Shown: one piece after another, positions 10,127-18,696 of the stretch | Layout of the letters: every line of letters begins with the position of its first letter | How positions within the stretch are numbered: position 1 is the stretch's first letter | Source of the DNA: Achromobacter xylosoxidans | GTDB lineage: Bacteria > Pseudomonadota > Gammaproteobacteria > Burkholderiales > Burkholderiaceae_B | Direction of reading: 5' to 3' | Assembly: GCF_001457475.1 (NCBI RefSeq) | Contig: NZ_LN831029.1 | Coordinates: forward strand, 4,898,001 to 4,962,000 | Length of the DNA: 64,000 nt | Notes under the pieces: model-generated | The model's input: the letters and a program-made list of their open reading frames with translations, nothing else | Databases searched by the model: none | What the model was told of the DNA's origin: nothing | Translations under genes and position numbers: made by a program

Positions 10127-10912
10127 TCAGGCAGCCGGCGTCGGATTCAGCGCCGACAGCATCTGCGTGAAGATCTTCGGGCTGGCGGCGAGCACGTTGC
10201 CCGAATCCATCCAGCCTTGTTCGCCGTCGAAGTCGGCGACCAGGCCGCCGGCTTCCAGCACCATCAGGCTGCCGGCCGCCAGGTCCCAGGGCTTCAGGCC
10301 CACGCCGCAGAAGCCGTCCAGGCGGCCGCAGGCGACGTAGGCCAGGTCGAGCACGGTGGCGCCCAGGCGGCGCACGCCGGTGCTGCCTTCGGCCATGGTG
10401 CGGAAACGCTGCGAGCCTTGTTCCAGGTCGCCCGAGTTGGGCCAGTGCGCGCCCAGCAGGGCCTCGTGGTAGCGGGTGCGGCCCGAGACGCGCACGCGGC
10501 GGTCGTTCAGGAACGTGCCGCTGCCACGGCTGGCGGTGAACAGTTCGTTGCGCGACGGGTCATAGATGACCGCCTGCGTGACCTGGCCGCGCTGGGTCAG
10601 CGCGATCGACACGGCGTAGTTGGGCAGGCCGTGGATGAAGTTGGTGGTGCCGTCCAGCGGATCGATGATCCACTGGAATTCCGCCTGGTCGGGGCCCTGC
10701 AAGCCGAATTCCTCGCCCAGGACGGCATGGTCCGGGTAGGCGGCGCGCAGCGTCTCGACGATGGACTCCTCGGCGGCGCGATCCACTTCCGTGACATAAT
10801 CGCGCGGCCCCTTGCGAGCCACGCTGAGTCGTTCCAAATCCATGCTGGCACGGTTGATGATGGTGCCGGCACGCCGGGCCGCCTTGATGGCGATGTTGAG
10901 CATCGGGTGCAT
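10127..10912 (-). CDS. suhB: Inositol-1-monophosphatase family protein SuhB
   Basis: 261 residues starting MHPMLNIAIKAARRAG, as SuhB does. Metal-binding motifs are visible: GEEFG near residue 65 and WIIDPLDGTTNF near 85, plus a later WD-type motif (PWDLAAGSL). It hydrolyses inositol phosphates and in enterobacteria also takes part in rRNA antitermination complexes. A longer upstream frame exists, but the MHPML start matches the family. It diverges from trmJ across 120 bp, which should hold both promoters. Confidence 0.93.
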   Translation of the reverse strand: MHPMLNIAIKAARRAGTIINRASMDLERLSVARKGPRDYVTEVDRAAEESIVETLRAAYPDHAVLGEEFGLQGPDQAEFQWIIDPLDGTTNFIHGLPNYAVSIALTQRGQVTQAVIYDPSRNELFTASRGSGTFLNDRRVRVSGRTRYHEALLGAHWPNSGDLEQGSQRFRTMAEGSTGVRRLGATVLDLAYVACGRLDGFCGVGLKPWDLAAGSLMVLEAGGLVADFDGEQGWMDSGNVLAASPKIFTQMLSALNPTPAA

Positions 10913-11032
10913 AAAATTCCGTACGTATGCGGTGGGTAGGCCGCTAGCCACCCCCCCGGATCCGCCGCCCCCCGACAGGGGGAAACCGGCCCAAAAAACC
11001 AGGAAGGCACTAAGCCAAACGTGCCATTTTAA

Positions 11033-11824
11033 ATGACTCAAGCATTTTCACGCGTTCGCTTCATCATGGTGAACCCCAGCCACCCCGGAAACGTCGGTTC
11101 GGCGGCCCGCGCGATCAAGACCATGGGCTTCTCGGAACTGGTGCTGGTGGGGCCCAAATTCGCCGATGTAACCAGCCAGCCGGAGGCCGTGGCCCTGGCC
11201 AGCGGCGCCCTGGACGTGCTGGAGAACGCGCGCATCTACGATACCCTGGAAGAGGCGCTGGCGCCCGTGACCCTGGCGTTCGCCCTGACCGCCCGGGTGC
11301 GCGACCTGGGCCCCCCGCCCTGCGACATCCGCCAGGCCGCCGACCTGGCCTGCGCCCACCTCGCGGAAACCGCCGAAGGTTGCGCGGCCATCGTGCTGGG
11401 CACCGAGCGGGCCGGCCTGACCAACGCCCAGATCGGGCTGTGCCACCGCATCTGCCATATCCCGGCCAACCCCGAATACAGCTCGCTGAACGTGGCCCAG
11501 GCGCTGCAGCTGGCGGCCTGGGAGCTGCGCTACGCGCTGCTGGTGGACCAGGGCGCCGCCCTGCTGCCCGCCTCCACCGCGCAAGCGCCCTCGCGCGGGG
11601 CCGAGCCAGCCTCCGGGGAAGCGGTGCAGGCCTTCCTGGCGCACTGGGAAGAAGCGCTGGTGGGCGTGCGCTTCCTGGACCCGGCCCATCCCAAGAAATT
11701 GCTGCCGCGGATGCGGCACCTTTTTTCCCGGGTGGCCCTGACGCGCGACGAGGTCGACATGATGCGCGGCGTCTGCACCGCCATGCTGGCCGCGGCGCGT
11801 CGCGACGGCGGCCCAAAAAAATAG
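11033..11824 (+). CDS. trmJ: tRNA (cytidine/uridine-2'-O-)-methyltransferase TrmJ
   Basis: 263-residue SPOUT-fold RNA methyltransferase that modifies position 32 of tRNAs. Motifs: NPSHPGNVGSAARAIKTMG near the N-terminus, LGTERAGLTN (SAM-binding knot) in the middle and SSLNVAQALQLAAWELRYA after it. A C-terminal extension of about 80 residues is usual for TrmJ. The suhB/trmJ neighbourhood is common in proteobacteria. Confidence 0.94.
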   Translation: MTQAFSRVRFIMVNPSHPGNVGSAARAIKTMGFSELVLVGPKFADVTSQPEAVALASGALDVLENARIYDTLEEALAPVTLAFALTARVRDLGPPPCDIRQAADLACAHLAETAEGCAAIVLGTERAGLTNAQIGLCHRICHIPANPEYSSLNVAQALQLAAWELRYALLVDQGAALLPASTAQAPSRGAEPASGEAVQAFLAHWEEALVGVRFLDPAHPKKLLPRMRHLFSRVALTRDEVDMMRGVCTAMLAAARRDGGPKK

Positions 11825-11845
11825 GGACGGGCATCTGCCCGTCCC
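11814..11845 (-). terminator. Terminator of the Bug-receptor gene
   Basis: Stem GGGACGGGC-ATCT-GCCCGTCCC lies just after the trmJ stop. On the minus strand it is followed by a T run (complement of the A7 at the trmJ end), so it should end the convergent minus-strand gene and may also attenuate trmJ read-through. Confidence 0.82.
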
Positions 11846-11893
11846 CCGTCATCGGCCGCCGGCGGTTGGCCCGCCGCGGCACGAAGCGCGTGC

Positions 11894-12883
11894 TCAGTCG
11901 ACCTTGGCGCCCGACGCCTTGACCACCGGCGCCCAGCCTTCCACTTCCGACTTGATGAACTGGCCGAATTCGGCCGGCGTGGTCTTGACGCCCACGGCGC
12001 CCAGTTTTTCGAAGCTGGTCTGCACTTCCGGCTTGTCCAGCGCCTTGACCATGGCGGCGTTGAGCTTGTTGACCACTTCCGGCGGCGTGCCGGCCGGCGC
12101 GATCAGGCCGAACCACGACGATACGTCGAAGCCGGCGAAGCCCGATTCCTGCATGGTGGGCAGGTCCGGCGCGCTCTTGGAGCGGTCCGACGTGGTCACC
12201 GCCAGCGCGCGCAGCTTGCCCGATTGCGCGTGCGGCCAGGCCGACGGCATGTTGTCGAACATGAATTGCACCTGGCCGCCGATCAGGTCGGTGATGGCCG
12301 GGGCGCTGCCCTTGTACGGCACGTGCAGCACGTCGATGCCGGCCTTCATCTTGAACAGTTCGCCGGCCATGTGGATCGAGGTGCCGCTGCCCGACGAGGC
12401 AAACGCCAGCTTGCCCGGGTTCTTCTTGGCGTAGTCGACCAGTTCCTGCACCGTCTTGACCGGCACCTGCGGGTTCACCACCAGGATGTTCGGCACCTTG
12501 GCGCCCAGCGCCACCGGGGTGAAGTCCTTCGTCAGGTCGAACGTGACGTTCTTGTACAGCGTCTGGTTGATGGCGCTGGTGACGGCCACGAACAGCAGCG
12601 TGTAGCCGTCCGGCGCGGCGCGCTGCACCATGTCGGTAGCGATGTTGCTGCCGGCGCCCGGCTTGTTCTCGACCACGAACGACTGGCCCAGGCTCTCGGT
12701 GAGCTCCTTGGCCATGATGCGGGCGATCACGTCGGTGGTGCCGCCGGCGGAAAAGCCGACCACGATGCGGACAGGTTTGTCGGGATAGGCGGCCTGGGCG
12801 GAACCCATGGCGAAAGCGCTTGCGGCGGTAGCCAGTAGCGTGGCGGCAAGACGCCGCAGTCCAGGCTTTTGACCGGTCTTCAT
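11894..12883 (-). CDS. Bug-family tripartite tricarboxylate transporter substrate-binding protein
   Basis: 329 residues with a Sec signal (ending AQAAYPDKP) and the Bug pattern: YPDKPVRIVVGFSAGG at the mature N-terminus, ENKPGAGSNIA and a C-terminal helix region. Bug proteins bind carboxylates or related small molecules in the periplasm; they are extremely numerous in Bordetella and Achromobacter and often orphaned from TctAB subunits, as here. The start at 12883 has a GGAG ribosome site. An IclR regulator gene diverges from it, so that regulator probably controls it. The ligand cannot be predicted. Confidence 0.92.
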   Translation of the reverse strand: MKTGQKPGLRRLAATLLATAASAFAMGSAQAAYPDKPVRIVVGFSAGGTTDVIARIMAKELTESLGQSFVVENKPGAGSNIATDMVQRAAPDGYTLLFVAVTSAINQTLYKNVTFDLTKDFTPVALGAKVPNILVVNPQVPVKTVQELVDYAKKNPGKLAFASSGSGTSIHMAGELFKMKAGIDVLHVPYKGSAPAITDLIGGQVQFMFDNMPSAWPHAQSGKLRALAVTTSDRSKSAPDLPTMQESGFAGFDVSSWFGLIAPAGTPPEVVNKLNAAMVKALDKPEVQTSFEKLGAVGVKTTPAEFGQFIKSEVEGWAPVVKASGAKVD

Positions 12884-12903
12884 ATAGTCTCCGTGCTGAT
12901 ACT

Positions 12904-12918
12904 GTCCATTAAATGGAC
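12904..12918. promoter_or_regulatory. Palindrome in the Bug/IclR divergent promoter region (candidate IclR operator)
   Basis: Perfect 7+1+7 palindrome GTCCATT-A-AATGGAC, 21 bases upstream of the Bug start. IclR-type regulators bind palindromes of about this size. A weaker AGTCC/GGACT pair lies at 12976-12992. Assignment to the neighbouring IclR protein is inference. Confidence 0.55.
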
Positions 12919-13044
12919 GATTCGAATTATTGGATGCTGCATTCTGATCTATACACGAGCGGAGCATCAAGGTAGAGTCCACGCTACGGACTATGGTTTT
13001 CCCTTGACCATTGCGCCATAACCCCCAAGTTTTCAGAGAGTTGC

Positions 13045-13806
13045 ATGCAAGACAGCGATGCCGCGGCCGCAGGCCCCCGCACATTGCGGCGCGGATTGGC
13101 CGTTCTGGCCGCCCTGCGGGACCAGGGCCCCGATGGGCTCAGCGTGACCGATATCGCCCGCCTGACGGGCATCCAGCGTCCCACCATCTACCGCCTGCTG
13201 GCGGCCCTGCTCGACGCGGGCCTGGTGCTGCCGGTGACGGGCACCAAGAAGTACCGCGCCCAGCTGGCGGTGGACCCCGACACCCGCTCGCGCGATCCGC
13301 GCGTGCGCCAGCTGCTGCCGGTGCTGCGACGCCTGGCCGACCGCACCGGCGACGCCGTGTTCCTGGTGGTGCGCGATGAAGACGACTCCATCAGCCTGCA
13401 TCGCGAGATCGGCAGCTATCCGGTGCAGATCCTGGCCACCTACGCCGGCAAGCGCCAGCCGCTGGGCGTGGGCTCGGGCGGCATGGCGCTGCTGGCCGCG
13501 CTGCCCGACGACGTCGCGCGCGGCATCGTCGAGCGCAACTCCAGCCGGCTGGACGAATACGGCGGCATGACGCCGCAAGAGATGTTCCGCCTGATCGAAA
13601 ACACCCGCGCCCGCGGCTATTCGGTGGTGGGCAACCATGCCGTGCGCGGCGCGCTGGGCGTGGGCTGCGCCCTGCTCGACAACCATGGCGCGCCGCTGCT
13701 GGCGGTCAGCGTCACGGCCATCATCGACCGCATGCCGGCCCAGCGCCAGCGCGAGATCGCCGGCTGGATCAAGGCCGAACTGGCGCGGCTGGCGGTGCAG
13801 GCCTGA
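13045..13806 (+). CDS. IclR-family transcriptional regulator
   Basis: 253 residues. The N-terminal winged helix-turn-helix (about residues 12-75, LSVTDIARLTGIQRPTIYRLLAAL) is followed by the IclR effector domain, with the typical GSGGMALLAALP and ALGVGCALLD segments. It diverges from the Bug receptor gene across 161 bp, so control of that transport gene is the simplest proposal. A strong hairpin terminator follows. Confidence 0.92.
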   Translation: MQDSDAAAAGPRTLRRGLAVLAALRDQGPDGLSVTDIARLTGIQRPTIYRLLAALLDAGLVLPVTGTKKYRAQLAVDPDTRSRDPRVRQLLPVLRRLADRTGDAVFLVVRDEDDSISLHREIGSYPVQILATYAGKRQPLGVGSGGMALLAALPDDVARGIVERNSSRLDEYGGMTPQEMFRLIENTRARGYSVVGNHAVRGALGVGCALLDNHGAPLLAVSVTAIIDRMPAQRQREIAGWIKAELARLAVQA

Positions 13807-13835
13807 GCCCGGCACGCGGTCCACGCCGCGCCATG

Positions 13836-13872
13836 AAAAAGGGCGTCCCGCCATCGGCCGGGACGCCCTTTT
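13836..13872. terminator. Bidirectional terminator between the IclR and MscS genes
   Basis: AAAA-GGGCGTCCCG, loop CCATCGGC, CGGGACGCCC-TTTT, placed between two convergent genes. The T and A runs on either side allow termination in both directions. Confidence 0.9.
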
Positions 13873-13889
13873 CATTGCAGGCCATACGC

Positions 13890-14738
13890 TCAGGCCGCGG
13901 CGCCAGCCTTGGGCTCGCTGGCCTTGGGGTTCTGGATCTCGCGCAGCGGGATCGGCGCCTGGAAGCCCGCGGCCTCCAGCGACAGGCGGATGTCCTGGTA
14001 CAGGCCCCAGCGCAGGTCCCAGTACTTGGCGGCGTCGGCCCACACCCGCACGTTCACGACCACGCCGCTTTCCTTGTAGTCGACCACCTTCACCAGCGGC
14101 TGCGGATCCTTCAGCGCGTTCGGATTGGCCGCGACGATGTCCTGCAGCTTGGTCAGCACCGCGTTCAGGTCATCGCCATAGCGCACCGGTACCGGGATAT
14201 CCAGGCGGCGGGTCTTGTTGCGGCTGTAGTTGGTGATGGTGGCGTTCCAGACGGTGCTGTTGGGCAGCGTCAGGTGGATGCCGTCGACCTGGATCAGGCG
14301 CGTCAGGAACAGGCCGACTTCCTCGACCGTGCCTTCGGCGCCGGAGCTCAAACCGACGTATTCGCCGGCACGCACCGGGCGCAGGATCAGCAGCATGATG
14401 CCGGCCGCGATGTTCTGCAGCGTGCCCTGCAGCGCCAGGCCGACGGCCAGGCCGGCGGCGCCAAGCACCGCGATCAGGCTGGCGGTCTGCACCCCGAAAC
14501 GCGCCAGCACCGCGATCAGCGTGAAGATGCGCACCGTCCATACCACGGTGCTGTAGAACATCGGCACGATGGTCGGGTCGATCTTGCTGGAACGCGTGGC
14601 GATGCGCCGAACCCAGCGGCCCAGCAGCGTCGACACCCACCAGCCGATGACCAGGATCAGCAAGGCCACCAGCAGATTGATGCCCAGGTCCACCAGCCTG
14701 GGCGCCCAGGCATTGAATTCCTTCAAGGCGTCTTCCAT
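13890..14738 (-). CDS. Small-conductance mechanosensitive channel (MscS family)
   Basis: 282 residues. Three membrane segments: about 15-40, 60-85 and the pore helix TM3 (GAAGLAVGLALQGTLQNIAAG), whose Gly/Ala spacing is the MscS hallmark. The soluble beta domain follows (GTVEEVGLFLTRL ... LPNSTVWNATITNYSRN). It acts as an emergency valve on osmotic downshock. The ATG at 14738 has GAGGGAG upstream; an in-frame TTG 21 bases earlier is less likely. Confidence 0.94.
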   Translation of the reverse strand: MEDALKEFNAWAPRLVDLGINLLVALLILVIGWWVSTLLGRWVRRIATRSSKIDPTIVPMFYSTVVWTVRIFTLIAVLARFGVQTASLIAVLGAAGLAVGLALQGTLQNIAAGIMLLILRPVRAGEYVGLSSGAEGTVEEVGLFLTRLIQVDGIHLTLPNSTVWNATITNYSRNKTRRLDIPVPVRYGDDLNAVLTKLQDIVAANPNALKDPQPLVKVVDYKESGVVVNVRVWADAAKYWDLRWGLYQDIRLSLEAAGFQAPIPLREIQNPKASEPKAGAAA

Positions 14739-14883
14739 CGTTGTCGCTCCCTCATGCAAAAAAAGACAGCCGAAAACTGTATCAGATGCGTCATGCGGAA
14801 AGGGCGCCGGCGGGTGTCCGGTATGTCAGGCTTTGTAAAGCGCGCTGGCTGAGCCGCAGGGATATGCGGCGGCAACGGCGCGG

Positions 14884-16104
14884 TCAGGCGCCGGCGACCT
14901 TGCGGAAGTGGTTGTCCCAGGAACGTTCGCGCGACGGCGCCAGCAGCGGCTGTTCGCCACCCGCGGCATCGGTGCGCAGCATGGCGCCCAACCCGCTGCT
15001 GACAAGGAAACCGGCGCGCGGCGCCGGCGCCACGCCGCAGCCGTCGGCCAGCCGCGTCTCGCCCAGGCAGGCCCCGCTGGCGGCGTCCCAGTACAGCACC
15101 CGGCCGCCCACGGGGCTGGAGGTGGCGATGACCGCGCCGGCGGCGTCCGCCGCCACCGAACCGACGTAATTGCGCATCTCGCGCAGCGTGGCCGCCGGTC
15201 CGGCGTGCAGCTGCGCCGGCGCGCCGCGCCGGTGGCGGCCCACCAGCGCCGGGCGGTCGCCGGCCGGTCCCATGTACTGGCAGCCGAACCACACACTGCC
15301 ATCGGCCGCCAGCGCCAGGTGGCGGATCGACAGGCGATGCAACTCGGGCGCCAGTTCCACCTTTTCCAGCAACCTGCCGCTGGCCGCGTCCAGGTACGCC
15401 AGCGACGGGCGCATGGTATCGAGATTGAGTTCGAGCTTGCCGTAGTCGGGGTGGGTCAGGATGCCGCCATTGGCCACGCACAAGGTCCTGCCGTCCGGCA
15501 TCAGGACGACTTCGTGCGGGCCGATGCCGCCGCTGTCGTACTCGCCGACGCGGCGGTAGCCGCCGCCGGGCGTGGCGTCATAGATGCCGAGCACGCCGCG
15601 CGCGCCTTCGAAATCGTTTTCGGTGGCGGCCAGCAGGCGGCCGCCATCGAAATAGGCGCCGTGGCCGAAGAAATGGCGATCTTGCGGCAACGGCAGTTCG
15701 AGCGGCGCGCGTTCGCCGCGCAGGTCGAAGGCCAGGGCGAAAAAGCCCGGCTGGCGCCCGAACACCACGGCGCGGCCGCCGGCCGCGTCGATGGCGAAGC
15801 TGTGGCCGCGCGCGGGCATCGGCAGCACCCGGCGGTCCTGCCCGGACGCATCCAGGACCACCGCCTCGTCGCGGCCGCCGCGCTGGCGCGCCGCCAGGTA
15901 CAGCGCGGTGTCATCGCGCGCCGCCGTGGCCAGCGCCGCGCCGGGCCAGGCCAGCGTGGCGCCCAGCGCGCCCGCGGCGCCCCATGCCAGGAATTCGCGC
16001 CGCGCGGGCCGCGCCGGCGCGCCGTCCGCCACGCGCGGCGCGGGTCGCCCGCTTGGATCGGCCGGCATCGCGGCCGGCGCTCGATCAATCGCCATCGAGC
16101 GCAT
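14884..16104 (-). CDS. DUF1513 protein, predicted exported beta-propeller
   Basis: 406 residues. The N-terminus has a twin-arginine-like export signal (ARREFLAWGAAGALGATLAWPG); the rest is a repeated beta-propeller-like pattern (HSFAIDAAGGRAVVFGR, IGPHEVVLMPDGRTLCVANGG) characteristic of DUF1513. Family members are found as the last gene of imelysin/di-heme operons. The molecular role is unknown. The start overlaps the preceding gene's stop by 20 bases; ATG 16095 is an equally possible start. In this position it may act as a periplasmic partner in iron uptake. Confidence 0.85.
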   Translation of the reverse strand: MRSMAIDRAPAAMPADPSGRPAPRVADGAPARPARREFLAWGAAGALGATLAWPGAALATAARDDTALYLAARQRGGRDEAVVLDASGQDRRVLPMPARGHSFAIDAAGGRAVVFGRQPGFFALAFDLRGERAPLELPLPQDRHFFGHGAYFDGGRLLAATENDFEGARGVLGIYDATPGGGYRRVGEYDSGGIGPHEVVLMPDGRTLCVANGGILTHPDYGKLELNLDTMRPSLAYLDAASGRLLEKVELAPELHRLSIRHLALAADGSVWFGCQYMGPAGDRPALVGRHRRGAPAQLHAGPAATLREMRNYVGSVAADAAGAVIATSSPVGGRVLYWDAASGACLGETRLADGCGVAPAPRAGFLVSSGLGAMLRTDAAGGEQPLLAPSRERSWDNHFRKVAGA

Positions 16105-17179
16105 TGAAGCCGATGGTCACGCCCAGTGCCGGCGCCAGGTCCTGGTCGACGATGGCTTTGGCGTTCTTCAACGTCAGCGCCGCCAGGCCCAGCAGGCGCC
16201 GCCCTTCCGCGTCGGCCAGGGCCTGCTCCAGCGGCGCCGGCGCCTCGCGCAACGCGCGCGCCGCGCCCTGCAATTCGCCCAGCACCGCGCCCGGCATCCA
16301 GTCCTCGCCCTTGGGCAGCGCATAGCCGCCCGCCGTGTAGAACGCCGCCAGGCCATCCAGGCTGGCCGCCAGCGTGCGCGTGGACAGGCCGCTGCGCCAG
16401 AAGGCGGCGCGCTTGGGCCGCGCGCTCCCGGCCGAATCGCCCAGCACGGGCAACAGCTTCACGTCGCGCGCGAACTGCAGGCCGGTGGACAGCGCCTTCA
16501 TGGCTTCGGCCGCCACCTCCTGCGGATCGCGGTAGAGGTCATTGCCCGCCTGGGGCCGCGCGAACTGGCGGCCGAACTCGGCCTTGGCCTCCCAGGCCTG
16601 CGCCACGTCGCGCGAGATCGCGGCAATGTTGGCCGACACGGCGCGGGCATAGCCGCAGGCGTAGCCGAAGGTCGGCGCGGCGGTCTGCGTGAGCGCTGCC
16701 GGTTCGCCGTACAGCACGAATTCCAGCGCCGGCAGGCCCTGCACCGCCACGCTGCGGCCCGCCAGCGCGCCCGGCTTGAGCAGTTCGGCGTCCTGCGCGG
16801 CGATCAAGGCCTGCACCTGCCGGGGCATCACGCCCCGGGTATCGGGCCAGAATGCCAGGCGTTCATAACGATTGGCCTGCACCAGGGGACCGAAACGCAA
16901 TGGTTCGAGCCGCGCCCACGCCAGCGCCAGGCCGGCGAAGGCGGCTTCCACGCGCTTGGCGCCGTCCGCGTCCGGCTTGCCGCACCACTGGCCCAGCGCG
17001 CCTTCCAGGTCGGTGGCAGCCGCGACCATGCCGGCGGCCGCCGGCCGCGCGTAGCCCTGCGCCAGGCGCTCACCCAGGTCGGCGGGCAGTTCGGCGCCCG
17101 CGGCCAGCGGCCAGGCCAGCGCCAGCGCGGCGGCCAGGGTCCGGGCCGGCGCGCGCCAGCGTGCAACAAAGATAGCCAT
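16085..17179 (-). CDS. Imelysin-like periplasmic protein (second imelysin of the operon)
   Basis: 364 residues with a Sec signal (ending LAAGAELPADL) and an all-helical imelysin/IPPA fold. The usual imelysin GxHxxE motif is replaced by GLPALEFVLYG, so the histidine is missing while the glutamate stays, as in the second imelysin subgroup. The start codon overlaps the stop of the di-heme gene by one base (TAATG), indicating translational coupling. Likely periplasmic or lipid-associated, with a role in iron or heme handling inferred from the operon. Confidence 0.85.
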   Translation of the reverse strand: MAIFVARWRAPARTLAAALALAWPLAAGAELPADLGERLAQGYARPAAAGMVAAATDLEGALGQWCGKPDADGAKRVEAAFAGLALAWARLEPLRFGPLVQANRYERLAFWPDTRGVMPRQVQALIAAQDAELLKPGALAGRSVAVQGLPALEFVLYGEPAALTQTAAPTFGYACGYARAVSANIAAISRDVAQAWEAKAEFGRQFARPQAGNDLYRDPQEVAAEAMKALSTGLQFARDVKLLPVLGDSAGSARPKRAAFWRSGLSTRTLAASLDGLAAFYTAGGYALPKGEDWMPGAVLGELQGAARALREAPAPLEQALADAEGRRLLGLAALTLKNAKAIVDQDLAPALGVTIGFNALDGD

Positions 17180-18696
17180 TACAGCGACTCCAGGAAACGG
17201 ATCAGGTCGGCGCGTTCTTCGGGCGTCATCGCCACCACGCGATCGCGCGCCGGCTGGCCGGCGCCGCCGTGCCACAGCACCGCTTCCAGCAGCGTGCGGG
17301 CGCGGCCGTCGTGCAGCCAGGTAGCGTTGGGATTGACGGTCCGGGTCAGGCCGATGCCCCACAGCGGCGGCGTGCGCCATTCGCGGCCATTGGCCGAGCC
17401 GTCGGACACGCCGTCGGCCAGGTCATCGCCCATGTCATGCACCAGCATGTCGGTGTACGGCCAGATCAGCTGGAAGCGGTGCTCGGCCTGTTTCGCATCG
17501 CGGCTGGTGACGTACTTGGGCACATGGCAGGCGACGCAGTTGGCCTCGTAGAACAGCTTCTTGCCGGCCAGCACGCGGGCGTCGTCGGCGTCGCGCCGCT
17601 GCGGCACCGCCAGGTTGGTGGAATAGGTGGTGACGAAGTCCATCAGCTTGGCCGGCACTTCCTCGGGGCCGAAACGCGGTTGCGCGCCGTGCGGCATCTC
17701 CAGGCACTGGGGTTGCGCCGGCGTACAGTCGCCGTGGTGATTGGGGAACAGCGGCGTCGACAGGCCCATGTCGTTGGAGAACGCGGCGGCGCTCTGCTGC
17801 TCCACCGTGGGCTGCCCGGCCTTCAGGTTGAAGCGGCCCAGCACGCGCTGGCCGGTGCGCGCGTCGGTCACCCAGTTGGCCTTGCCGACGATGCCGTCGC
17901 GCTTGTCGGCGCCGATGTTGGCCAGGATGTCGGCCTGGTGGATCGATTCCAGCAGGCCCAGGCCGATCATCGGCGGCGCCAGGCGCGGCGATATCTGCGT
18001 GTCCTTGCGCATCGGACCGTAGCCCAGGTTGTCGATGCGGTAGACCGGCTTCATCAACGTCGCGGTCTCGCCACCGTTGAGCTTGACCGTGACCGGCGTG
18101 TATTCGATTTCCATGCGGCCTTCGGCCGGCAGGCCGGCCACGGCGAAGTTCTGCAGCTGCACGCCGTAAACCGGCTCGGGCAGCAGCGCGATCTCGCCCG
18201 GCGCCAGCCGCGGATGGCCGCGGTCGGGGCCCTCCGGCACCGCCAGGCGCAGCAGCAGCGCCACCGCGTCGGGACGTTCCAGCGGATCGAAGCCCGGCAC
18301 CGAGCCGCGCCCGTCCTTGGTATGACAGGCCTGGCACGAACGCGCGTTGAACAGCGGCCCGAGGCCGTCGGAGGCCTGCGTGGACGCCGGCGCGGACACC
18401 CAGTCCTTGCGGAACAGGCCGTTGCCGACCTGGAATTCCTGGCGCCGCTCGAAGCTCATGTTGGCCGACGGCTGCGAGAAAATGTCGGCGTTGATGAGCT
18501 TGTTGGTGGTGGTGGCGCCCGCCTGCATGGTCTCGAAGGTTTCGGCCTTGGAGAAATCACGGGTCGGCGCGGTGATGGCGAGGACCCGCTTGAGGTCTTC
18601 GGCGCTCAGGTCGTCGCGCCCGGCGGGCGCGGTTGGAGCGGCGGCGGCGCCGGCATGGGCCGACGCCGCCAGTACGGCGGCGAATACGAGCTTCAC
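17179..18696 (-). CDS. Di-heme oxidoreductase family protein (DUF1111, thiol oxidoreductase-like)
   Basis: 505 residues from a GTG start that overlaps the upstream stop by four bases (GTGA), the reason for choosing it over the much longer frame. A signal peptide spans about residues 1-20. Two c-type heme sites are visible: SCQACH (cysteines 121 and 124) and NCVACH at about residue 390. The family resembles MauG/CCP-like di-heme enzymes. Between two imelysins it probably performs a periplasmic redox step in iron acquisition; the substrate is unknown. Confidence 0.9.
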   Translation of the reverse strand: MKLVFAAVLAASAHAGAAAAPTAPAGRDDLSAEDLKRVLAITAPTRDFSKAETFETMQAGATTTNKLINADIFSQPSANMSFERRQEFQVGNGLFRKDWVSAPASTQASDGLGPLFNARSCQACHTKDGRGSVPGFDPLERPDAVALLLRLAVPEGPDRGHPRLAPGEIALLPEPVYGVQLQNFAVAGLPAEGRMEIEYTPVTVKLNGGETATLMKPVYRIDNLGYGPMRKDTQISPRLAPPMIGLGLLESIHQADILANIGADKRDGIVGKANWVTDARTGQRVLGRFNLKAGQPTVEQQSAAAFSNDMGLSTPLFPNHHGDCTPAQPQCLEMPHGAQPRFGPEEVPAKLMDFVTTYSTNLAVPQRRDADDARVLAGKKLFYEANCVACHVPKYVTSRDAKQAEHRFQLIWPYTDMLVHDMGDDLADGVSDGSANGREWRTPPLWGIGLTRTVNPNATWLHDGRARTLLEAVLWHGGAGQPARDRVVAMTPEERADLIRFLESL

